64,000 nucleotides of DNA, from NCBI GenBank assembly GCA_020747065.1, contig JAGMVK010000026.1:310001-374000 (forward strand), written 5' to 3'. This DNA comes from Cadophora sp. MPI-SDFR-AT-0126 (Eukaryota; Ascomycota; Leotiomycetes; Helotiales; Ploettnerulaceae). Positions 56,246 to 64,000 of this stretch are shown one piece after another. Each line of letters starts with the position of its first letter. Position 1 is the first letter of the stretch. The translations under genes and the position numbers were made by a program. The notes under the pieces are model-generated. The model was not told where the DNA came from. It saw nothing but the letters and a program-made list of their open reading frames with translations, and searched no databases.

Positions 56246-58636
56246 TCAACATAAGGACATCAGTGTCAACTGCAATGGTTCGTAACGTGACTGAGCCTGT
56301 CTGTCAGCATCATCAACAGGGATTGGGCCGTGAAGGATCCTCCCTTGGACCATGTCACTAACAGCCTCTCCATCCATAACGCCATTCACATAACAATCAC
56401 CGACAATACCAAATTGATCCTCAAGTGGCCTCACAACAATGGGCATAACGGTACCGCCAAGAATGCAGACGACATCGCCGAGAGCCATGTCTCCAGGACC
56501 AAGACCAATATGGCCACTCGTTGTGTAGAACAAACATCGACCGAGACACACAGCCTCCGCGGCATCGACCCATGTCATCCCATCACCTTCAGAGTAGACT
56601 TTTTCTATATTCAGCACCTGACTCAACTCTGGGAAGTAATCCGGATGGCACCGCAACCAGGTCCTGATGAAATCAGAGAGCTGTGTGGCAAGATGGTCTA
56701 AGTCCTTTGCGCGGCCTCCGTATCTGTCCCTTTCACCGCAAAAGGTACGAGCGACCGCTGGCATTGCGGAGGCGTTCCAGATATCCCAGCCCCCCTGGCA
56801 GCGGTGAAGCATTTGGATCAAGTCTGCCATAATGGCGTTGAAATCCTCAGGAGAGCCGAACATGGCTGTCCGCCAAGCTACCTGCGAAAGCCGGACCCCT
56901 TCAACATTCAGCTGGTCTGGTCTTGTAGGTTGGAATCGCTTGAACGAGAGTCCCTTCGCCGGATTGAACGCATCGGTGTCGTCGTTGAGCGACCATGGGT
57001 CTAGCATCGACGCCATCTTGTGAGTCCATCGCGGTGACCATGTGGGCTTCTCTGGGATGCCCACTGCGTCAGAGAGAAAGCTGAGAGGACGACGAGACTG
57101 CGCCATATGGCTCTCAGCCACCAAGATGCCAAGCTCGGATTCGGAGAGGTTGTAATCGACCCTGACCGCCCCTGAAGGGGAACGCGACCTAAAGCTCTCT
57201 CCCTGGCGATTCAAGAAGCCCAGCAGGGCGAAGACTACGTCCAGCTTCTCTGCCGTCTTGAATCCCGTGGTGAGTCGAAGGAGACTCAGAAGTCTGACAT
57301 CTAGCGGAGGGAGGGGCCCGTGACTCGACAAGCGCGAGATGAGATAGGCATTGTAGACGTTGGGCATCTGGTAGGAGCTGATCAGCTGGTCATGGTTGGT
57401 TCTGATGATGCCTGCCGCGAGGCCGATCCACTTCCACTGGATCGTCGCCCCTGGAGCCTTGACCACGGCGGAGGGGGCCAGGGCCACCTCTTGAATCACC
57501 CATCGACGCTCGAACCAAGGACATCCGAAAAATCTTGAAACGAGACTGGCATCCCAGCTCGATTGGTTCCGTGATATCCCTGGCTCAGTGCGGCAGAGCT
57601 TGCCTTTCTCGTTACGTGACTCGTAGTATGGCCTAAGAGATTTGTCCCACTTCTTTACGACCTTACAGATTGCATCGAATTCTGGCCATGGTGGCCTACG
57701 AGGGAAAGAGTCCCCCAACCAAACAATCGCTTCGATCGCCTGCTGGTAGATTTGGCCCATCAGCTGAACTTGTTGATTACGTTCGGCGAGGTCGTCCTGG
57801 TTGATGCAAAGGGCATCGACCCAGACGATCCTTGGGAGAGTTCTATATCGGATGTTCTCCAGTGCTAGGCGTAAATTTTCACCGACATCGATGGCGAGGC
57901 CGTTACAAAGCAGGCCGTGAACTGCGTCGCGGACTGGCTGGGTCCAGCAGTAGGAAAGGGCGCTGTACCTACCGGCTGCGTCATCGAGGCGCACCGCCCT
58001 GAGGTTGCATCTGAGTTTATCATTGTCTGCGCACCATGGTTCGATAACCAGAAGTCTGAACCAGCCAGGTCCGGGTAGTGGCTCATACATGGTTGCATCG
58101 GAGGGTCGACTAAAATCTTTGGAGTCTTTCAAGCGACAACCTGGCAGGAGCCGCTCCAGAAGGTCGAAGTCAACTGCTTTCGGCTTGGGAGAATGGGGCA
58201 GAACATCTTGTGCAACTTCGAGCTCATCTTGGACCTTAGCTGCAGCCGGAGTTGATGCTCCTAGAAGTCTCGATTGCACCTCCTGCACTTTGCGCTGAAG
58301 CCGGCGTTCGTCTGCGAGAGTTTGCCTATTCTCCTCCTGCACTTTGCGCTGCAGCCGGGTTTCCTCTGCAAGCTTTCGCCAATACTCCCTCTCCCGATTG
58401 TACTCCTGCCTATGGTTCTCGAGAGTATCTCTCGAAAAATAGGCATCTGCAATCTCCGGTGTCAGACGTTTTGCATCAGACTGGGGCAAGTTCTGTGATC
58501 TTTGTGCTGGAAAACTTACAGTCATTGCGAGAAGCAATAACTTTATATCGGTATATTTCAATGCCACGGCGTTTGAGATACCCTTGAAACCCTGCTGTGG
58601 CATACATATCATAATATGAGCCTTCAATTGATACAT
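56246..58636 (-). CDS. Coiled-coil HET-domain protein, 796 aa
   Basis: HET-domain protein with an N-terminal coiled coil. Single exon. The first ATG at 58636 gives an odd hydrophobic leader (MYQLKAHIMICMPQQGFKGI); an internal ATG at 58525 (MTVSFPAQRSQNLPQ) is the likelier start. The coiled coil at about 70-120 contains a duplicated TRLQRKVQEENRQTLADE unit (RLQRKVQEE/RLQRKVQEV). The HET domain lies at about 215-400: YSALSYCWTQP, VWVDALCINQDDLAERNQQV, MGQIYQQAIEAIVWLG and CPWFERRWVIQEVALAP. The C-terminal GHIGLGPGDMALGDVVCILGG strand matches the end of the other HET proteins. The frame is intact and the base composition is not RIP-like despite AT-rich flanks. Confidence 0.87.
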   Translation of the reverse strand: MYQLKAHIMICMPQQGFKGISNAVALKYTDIKLLLLAMTVSFPAQRSQNLPQSDAKRLTPEIADAYFSRDTLENHRQEYNREREYWRKLAEETRLQRKVQEENRQTLADERRLQRKVQEVQSRLLGASTPAAAKVQDELEVAQDVLPHSPKPKAVDFDLLERLLPGCRLKDSKDFSRPSDATMYEPLPGPGWFRLLVIEPWCADNDKLRCNLRAVRLDDAAGRYSALSYCWTQPVRDAVHGLLCNGLAIDVGENLRLALENIRYRTLPRIVWVDALCINQDDLAERNQQVQLMGQIYQQAIEAIVWLGDSFPRRPPWPEFDAICKVVKKWDKSLRPYYESRNEKGKLCRTEPGISRNQSSWDASLVSRFFGCPWFERRWVIQEVALAPSAVVKAPGATIQWKWIGLAAGIIRTNHDQLISSYQMPNVYNAYLISRLSSHGPLPPLDVRLLSLLRLTTGFKTAEKLDVVFALLGFLNRQGESFRSRSPSGAVRVDYNLSESELGILVAESHMAQSRRPLSFLSDAVGIPEKPTWSPRWTHKMASMLDPWSLNDDTDAFNPAKGLSFKRFQPTRPDQLNVEGVRLSQVAWRTAMFGSPEDFNAIMADLIQMLHRCQGGWDIWNASAMPAVARTFCGERDRYGGRAKDLDHLATQLSDFIRTWLRCHPDYFPELSQVLNIEKVYSEGDGMTWVDAAEAVCLGRCLFYTTSGHIGLGPGDMALGDVVCILGGTVMPIVVRPLEDQFGIVGDCYVNGVMDGEAVSDMVQGRILHGPIPVDDADRQAQSRYEPLQLTLMSLC

Positions 58637-59929
58637 TGTGGAACCTTCTGGAACTCATCTTTGTTGCAAATGGATATTTTGCTGGCCTGGAACGGTCGGT
58701 GGTGTAGAATTAGCTAACTGCTGGCTGGCAATATAGTCGTGTAATATTGTGTAAGTTAGTCGTCTTGACTTTGAATTCGACGTTGCAGCCTAATAATGTA
58801 TAATCACTCATACATTGCTTAGTAATAATGTCGGATCAAGGCGAATACTGCGCTAGACTGAGTACGGCATAGCGTCTCAGACCCTATCTCAGAAGCAAGG
58901 TTTACGACTTTCGAAATGGCGTCTTCGACGGGGAAGCCGGTTTAGCAAGTGACTGTAAGTTTTGTAGATTTATTAATTAATGATTTAATTGTAAAGCCGA
59001 AAATGGATAGGAGACTTTCGCTACGCAGGGATATCGGTTAAAGTCTGAAGTGGAAATTCGGAAGCATCTCTCACCGGAAGGAGAAGAACCCGATTTGGTG
59101 GTTGCGCAAATGGCCACTCTTTGCTCTGCTAAAGAGGAATTCAGAGGCAAAGGAATGTGTCGGGAAACGGCAAGATCCGTCATGCGCAGCCACACGCCTC
59201 CCCAGCCACACGCTTCGCAGCCACATTTGACCAGGATCTTTGATCGCTTGCTTCGGAGGTACCAATCCATGTGGCGACATCGCATGACACAGCACGGCCT
59301 GGTCGCCACATGGCTGACAATGGCTTCTTAGCATCGTGGGGGAGACTTGGAAATCCAGATTTAACTGTTCTAAGAGTTTAAAAGGTGAAAAGTGCTCGAT
59401 AGTGGTACTATTGGTCGAAGGGCCTGACTACACTATGAAAGCATGCTCTCCGCAAATTAGGTGCATAACAACGACGTGATCGTAATTTTCGAAGTAACCG
59501 GGCCGGGAGTGTTCGGAAAAGGCAAATGATAAATTTGATATAGAAAGTACGAGAAATTTTGAGGCGTTCTCAGATTTAGAGCCGCCTGAATTCAAAGTAC
59601 GAAGGCGAATCGATTAGAAAATCGTTTATTTTAATTTATGCAGTAATTGAGCAATTTGTAAGTATTCTTTACTAAAATTCAAGTCCCGCAATATAATTCT
59701 TAATGATTTTTCCCTAATAAGTTAGGAAATATAGGTAGATACGCTACTAACGTTTAGAAGGCTATCTTTTTAATTTATTTATTATATGTTTATTAAGTTA
59801 AAGCTACGTGAAGAACTGGTTTAGTTAAATTAATTATAATAGATATTAAGAATATTTTTGTAAAAGTTCTTATTTAATACGATAAGTAAAGTCTTTTTCC
59901 TCTAATAATTAAAGAGCAATTAGAGTAAA
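58637..59929. other. Transition to transposon-rich AT-rich DNA
   Basis: Upstream of the fourth HET gene, the region holds the right copy of the 23-base repeat and a short GC-rich patch near 59080-59330 with CAGCCACACGC repeats. Small frames on both strands there lack support. From about 59,560 the sequence turns strongly AT-rich. Confidence 0.5.
59014..59036 (+). repeat. 23-bp direct repeat, right copy
   Basis: Same orientation as 56202-56224, one mismatch, about 2.8 kb away. The sequence on either side differs, so the repeat is not the edge of a longer duplication that I can see. Confidence 0.8.
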
Positions 59930-60284
59930 TTTAATAAAAGATTAGGAGTAGAGTAAAGGAGAAGGTTACGGAAGAAGAGATTACGAGTCTTATAGAAGCT
60001 TATACATTAAATAAGAAATAACAAAAAAAGTTATAGTATATTGTCGCGTTAAAAGAAGGTCTCTTTAATCTCTACTATAGTATAATCAAGAAGAAGCTTA
60101 GAGCTCGTAGCCTCCGCAGATTAAAATCGATAAAGAAACTTAGTCTAATAGAGCTTTAGAAACACTAATAATATGAGCTTACTTTCTTGCGGAAAAACTA
60201 GGGAATCGAAGAATAGTGGAAGGTTATCTTCTTAGATAAAGCTTTGATTATTATCTCTGCTAAACACGAAATACAGAATATCTC
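59930..60284 (+). mobile_element. RIP-decayed Tc1/mariner-like transposase relic
   Basis: Translation shows a broken transposase: KKKLRARSLRRLKSIKKLS, then EEWKVIFLDKALIIISAKH with stops. The latter recalls the catalytic block of fungal Tc1/mariner elements (WxxVIFSDEAxIIVSAK). The first catalytic Asp is kept, while the changes around it (Ser to Leu, Glu to Lys, Gly to Glu) each need one C-to-T or G-to-A. Stop codons are TAG/TAA, as when CAG/CAA/TGG codons mutate. The element is cut at 60284 by a retroelement. No intact protein. Confidence 0.65.
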
Positions 60285-62745
60285 TGTTACAACCTGAGGC
60301 TGCAACAGGTGGCATGGCCCTGAGGCTCGGCAGGGGACACGGCCCGCAAGGGACTGGCGCTGCACAGAGAAGCTATGGCCACGTGATAGGTCACGGGTTG
60401 AATTATCTAGACTCTTTAAGTCTAGGTAATAATTTAAATAATTCAATTGATTTAATATAATAAGGGTTTTATATAAGTAAATAGTATTTTTTACTATAAA
60501 TAAAAGCCTTGTACTTAACTTAAATAAAGTATTTTTATATTATACTTAGTAACTTGTAATAATTACTTTTCTTAATTAGTAATAGTACTCTTACTTACTA
60601 ATCTAGTTAACTTTTGTACTCTTAAGTAATACTAGTTTAATTATACGTTATACTTTAAGTACTATATCTATAAGTACTAGTGTATATATTAAATTAAGGG
60701 ATATCTTCTATTTCTGGAAGTACTTAGGGCGTTGCTATAGTAATACCCGCACTCTTAACTACTACTTTAGCTAAGTTATAAGCTCTTATAAGAGAAATTA
60801 ATAAGAATCTTAAGTATAAGAATATTAAGTCCTTTAGTAGCAAAAGAAATTGTTTCTATAGGTTCCTTTTATAATTTCGGCTTTATATTAAGTTTAATAA
60901 GGAATAGTTTCGGTTCGAAATAGAGTAGGTTTTATAGGCTATAACGCTCCTTAAAGGAAAAGCTATGAATTAGATTAAAGGATTCTTAGAGGACTACTTT
61001 TTTTAGAGTAATAAGAATAGTATTATTAATAAATAAAAAGCTAAGGATACTATTATTAAAATTTTTAGTACTTAAAAAGGATTTACTATAGAAATTAAAG
61101 TAAATTTTAAGATTATAGATAAGAGGAGAAAGATAGAAAGGACTATTAAATCCCTTAGGTAAAAGGGATTAGCTATTATATATACTTAGGACTTCTAATA
61201 TTATTCTACTTATATAAAATAGAGTAATAAGGTACTTAGCTATACTTATTAAAAAGGATTTAAGGACTTTATTAAGAATAAATTCCTTTAGTATAGTAAT
61301 ACTATTAATAACCTGGAGTAGTTTATTAAAGCCGCGTGTAAAATAAATAATAACTAGTATAAGTGTAGTATAGAAAAGAAAGGAAAGTATAACCTGAATT
61401 ACTAAAGAATAAGAAAAGGTAAGTCTAGAGGGAATAATTACTTGCGTAAGTAGGACTATAGAGACCCTATAGAATTCAATACTATTTATAGAAAAGAATT
61501 ATTATTATAGTAGTAAAATAAGTATTTATAAGATTGAACCTATTTTAATTATAGAAAACCCGGTTATATAGTACAGAACTATAAAAGTAAGGGAAAGTAA
61601 TCCTAAGAATACTTGCTAAGGAAATAACTAAATACTACTATATAAGGTAAAGGGGGTTATAATAGACTAATAATACTTAATGCTATATAAGTATAAGAAG
61701 ATGTAGTAGAAGCACTAGCTAAAGTAATATAAAACCTTAATCTTAATAAGAGAGAGGGTAAGGATAATAATAGGAATAAGTCTTTGAGTAATATTCTTCT
61801 ATCTAATATCTTAAAAATATTACTAGAAGAACGCCTTATCTGCGATATAGCTAGTAAGAGAAAGCTAGTCTGGGCTATAGCTTAAGAAGCACGAGTTTTT
61901 TACGATCGCGATTATAAGGAAATCGCAGACTAATACCCTATTATATAGAAAGTAAGTAAAGCTATATAATATTAGAAGACTAAGAAAAATATATATACAG
62001 AGTATATAATATAAATTTATACTATTATTAATAAATATAAGGTAAGATATAGTAAAGAAGATACTACAACTTACTAAAGTTAATAATACTAGAAGGTATT
62101 TATATAAAATATAGAATATATACCCGAGCTTAAAGTAGAGCTTAAGATCTATAAGGAAGAATAAAACAGATATAAAGAAAAGATATATAAGTTTTAAGAA
62201 GCTAGAGATATCACAAAGATTAATTACTCTTATTACGCAAAACTTATATAATCGTTCTATTAGAACTATATATATATAATTCACTACTTTAGTAAGATTA
62301 ATAGGGACTACTAATTATATTATAAGGTACTTATATTCTTTAATAATAAGCTACCTTTCTTTACTAGGGAATTACTAATAGTACTTGAATCTTTAAAAAA
62401 CTAAGAGACCTTACTAATAATAGGCTACTAATAAGTATTTATAAAGAATCTAGAATCTTATATAATAAGGAATTATATATAATAGGAAAAGAATAGTAAC
62501 TCTTTTTAACTATCTATATTAATAGATAAACACTTAGAACTATAATAGACTCTAGAGTAATAGGTAATTTCATAGATTAATAAATAGTCCTAAATTATAG
62601 GTTCTAGTTAATTAAAAAAAAATACCTATATTATTTATTTGTACTAGATAGGGATGCTATTGGATTATTAAATAAATAAGTAATTCTTTAAACTAATTAG
62701 CTAACTATAAAAATATTACAAGAATATACTAAAGATAACGTGGTT
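60285..62745 (+). mobile_element. RIP-decayed Gypsy-type LTR element, gag-pro part
   Basis: It begins TGTTACAACC, a typical LTR start, after a possible 5-base target copy (ATCTC, 60280-60284). An LTR-like stretch with TATA/AATAAA signals follows to roughly 60,700. The gag frame is readable through many stops: SFSSKRNCFY, LYIKFNKE, ITLLKGKAMN then a stop where Trp is expected, KGFLEDYFF. A nucleocapsid zinc knuckle at 61538-61602 has lost its Cys and His to Tyr (TYFNYRKPGYIVQNYK). A retropepsin active site at about 62540 reads IIDSRVIGNFID in place of DSGxTGNFID. All changes fit C-to-T or G-to-A. Reverse transcriptase and the 3' LTR are not in the window. Non-functional. Confidence 0.75.
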
Positions 62746-62779
62746 TATCAGCGAGTCGATCATATCAGCGAGTCGATCA
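62746..62779. repeat. Perfect 17-bp tandem repeat at transposon edge
   Basis: TATCAGCGAGTCGATCA is present twice without a gap (62746-62762 and 62763-62779). It lies precisely where AT-rich decayed sequence gives way to undecayed sequence of the next element, so it is probably part of that element's terminal inverted repeat. Confidence 0.75.
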
Positions 62780-62833
62780 CTTTTCCTTGGCACGGAACTT
62801 CAAACTTGAATAAATCAACCACAACACATCAAA

Positions 62834-64000
62834 TTAATTATTACTCTCGGAATCTGATGAACTAGATATATCTCCAACTTCATGACAAGTTCGCGCGTTG
62901 TGACCAGCTTTTCCACAAGTTCTACAGTGCCGTCCAGACGGTTGCCCCTCCTTTCGATTACTCCCCGCTTCACGTATGTCGCGTCGTACTTGCTCATCTA
63001 CATCCTTCTGGGCCAAAATATCCTGTGCATCCTCTACTGTAAGTGCTCCTCCTTGACGGACACGAGACTTTTTAGCCCTGCGGCGTTGGCTTAGGGCTTC
63101 ATTAGCTGCTCGAAGAGAGCGTACCTCAGCGGACAGAAGGGTCATCTCATGGGCCATTCGCTCTGTACCCTTTACTAACGCAGCAACTGTTTCAAAAAGT
63201 GGAGTTGGCGAGCTTCCTTGATGACAGGCAATACGGTTTCGCACAAGAGTTGACTGTGAAAGTGCTTCACTTGGGTTGCAAGGAGTCTGAGAGACCCAAG
63301 GGAGGGAGTTAGCACTCGATGGTCGAGAGGGAGTTGGAGTCCGTAACTTGACGTCAAGCTTTGAAATCACAGCTTGTGGATTGAAAGGTACTAAGCCAGC
63401 TCCACGGAATCCAGCCTGACAGTTTTCAACCGTCATTGTTTCCTTATATGCTGCTTGAAAGGCTAGAAAGAACTCGACCTTTGTGATGTGGTTGATGTGG
63501 GCTTTGATGAACGTCTCTATCTGCCGACTATACGCCCGCTTCAACACACTAAAACATCCAATATCAAGTGGTTGGGTTAGATGAGATGAATGAGGAGGCA
63601 GTCCAAGAGTTATAATGTTGTGTACTTTGCAAAACTCTTGAAATTCGGCCGATTCATGACTGTTATGCCCATCCAACACCAGCATTCGATATAGACCTTT
63701 TGCACGAGTAGCAGTGTGTTTGTTGAAGTGTTTTAACCATTCCAGGCCTGTCTCATTGTTTGTCCACCCGTTACTTGTCGGTTTGATAACCCAATCGGGT
63801 GGGAGGCCGCCGTCGGTATACCAGTTGGAGAGATGGTTCTTGCCTTGAACCACCAAGAATGGAGGGATACTCCAGCCCTCCCCATTGATACAGGCAATTG
63901 CTGTAGCCCATTCCCGATTGCCTGGCTGAACTGCCTTGCCTCTGCCACACCGATCTGCACAAGTAACAACCATTCCAGGACAAATAACACCCATCATAAA
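62834..64000 (-). CDS. pogo/Fot1-like DDE transposase (5' partial)
   Basis: Cut-and-paste transposase of the pogo/Fot1 group, with the DDE_1 endonuclease fold. The N-terminal DNA-binding HTH/CENP-B part lies outside the window. The visible 388 residues include FLVVQGKNHLSNWYTDGGLP, WLKHFNKHTATRAKGLYRML and VLDGHNSHESAEF (second catalytic Asp), then LPPHSSHLTQPLDIGCFSVL (third Asp). A coiled-coil region follows, then a C-terminal CCHC zinc knuckle, CRTCGKAGHNARTC, and an acidic Ser-rich end (SSSSDSESNN). No stop or frameshift, so the protein may be functional if the missing part is intact. The zinc-knuckle tail is an addition found in some fungal members of this group. Confidence 0.85.
   Translation of the reverse strand, partial: FMMGVICPGMVVTCADRCGRGKAVQPGNREWATAIACINGEGWSIPPFLVVQGKNHLSNWYTDGGLPPDWVIKPTSNGWTNNETGLEWLKHFNKHTATRAKGLYRMLVLDGHNSHESAEFQEFCKVHNIITLGLPPHSSHLTQPLDIGCFSVLKRAYSRQIETFIKAHINHITKVEFFLAFQAAYKETMTVENCQAGFRGAGLVPFNPQAVISKLDVKLRTPTPSRPSSANSLPWVSQTPCNPSEALSQSTLVRNRIACHQGSSPTPLFETVAALVKGTERMAHEMTLLSAEVRSLRAANEALSQRRRAKKSRVRQGGALTVEDAQDILAQKDVDEQVRRDIREAGSNRKEGQPSGRHCRTCGKAGHNARTCHEVGDISSSSDSESNN

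Larger units (their letters stand above)
62746..64000 (-). mobile_element. pogo/Fot1-like DNA transposon (one end, runs off window)
   Basis: This end comprises the tandem 17-mer and about 55 bases of leader, then the transposase gene. Base composition returns to genic values and no RIP-like change is visible, unlike the flanking relics. The other end lies beyond base 64000, so length and target duplication cannot be read. Confidence 0.7.

Noticed and set aside
59050..59331. 93-codon plus-strand frame between the coiled-coil HET gene and the transposon nest
   Set aside because: Overlaps equally long frames on the other strand and covers a short CAGCCACACGC-type repeat; no domain or conserved motif.
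61865..62284. 139-codon minus-strand hydrophobic frame
   Set aside because: Arises from AT-rich RIP-decayed DNA; its Ile/Leu/Tyr/Phe bias reflects base composition, not a membrane protein.

Overview
The window is from a filamentous ascomycete (Pezizomycotina). Genes have short GT-AG introns of about 45-60 bases (up to about 200). Several families are typical of these fungi: an Egh16-like secreted protein, an NmrA-like protein, a pepstatin-insensitive sedolisin, an SNG1-type DUF3533 protein and HET-domain proteins. The transposon relics show C-to-T and G-to-A decay of the kind left by repeat-induced point mutation (RIP). Class and species cannot be fixed by reading alone.

Left and central part (1-45 kb) is ordinary housekeeping and secretory sequence, with single genes on both strands separated by 0.5-3 kb. 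In order: the 3' part of a Mn-type cation diffusion facilitator; a cohesin SCC3/STAG subunit; a secreted Egh16-like protein; an NmrA-like Rossmann protein; three unrecognised proteins; an alpha/beta hydrolase; an MFS transporter; a GH3 beta-glucosidase; an SNG1-like membrane protein; a tripeptidyl-peptidase (sedolisin); an APH-type kinase; and a very large sterol-glucosyltransferase-like protein with a VPS13-C-like segment and UIM-like helices. I resolved exon structures by matching splice sites to phase and family conservation. No operon-like arrangement is expected or seen.

Right part (45-59 kb) is an accessory allorecognition-like cluster. Four HET-domain genes of three architectures lie within 13 kb. 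Two are divergently arranged around a 1.1 kb spacer that holds three CACGTG palindromes. One carries an in-frame stop, and one has an N-terminal coiled coil. Between them lies a decayed coiled-coil plus ankyrin-repeat gene with near-identical repeats. AT-rich fold-back and short direct repeats punctuate the cluster.

The far right (59.9-64 kb) is a nest of mobile elements: a RIP-decayed Tc1/mariner-like relic, interrupted by a RIP-decayed Gypsy-type gag-pro relic, which ends at a 17-bp tandem repeat beside an undecayed pogo/Fot1-like DDE transposase that runs off the window. The undecayed transposase next to heavily mutated repeats suggests it arrived late. The most interesting region for follow-up is 45-59 kb, a possible non-self-recognition locus with broken and intact members side by side.
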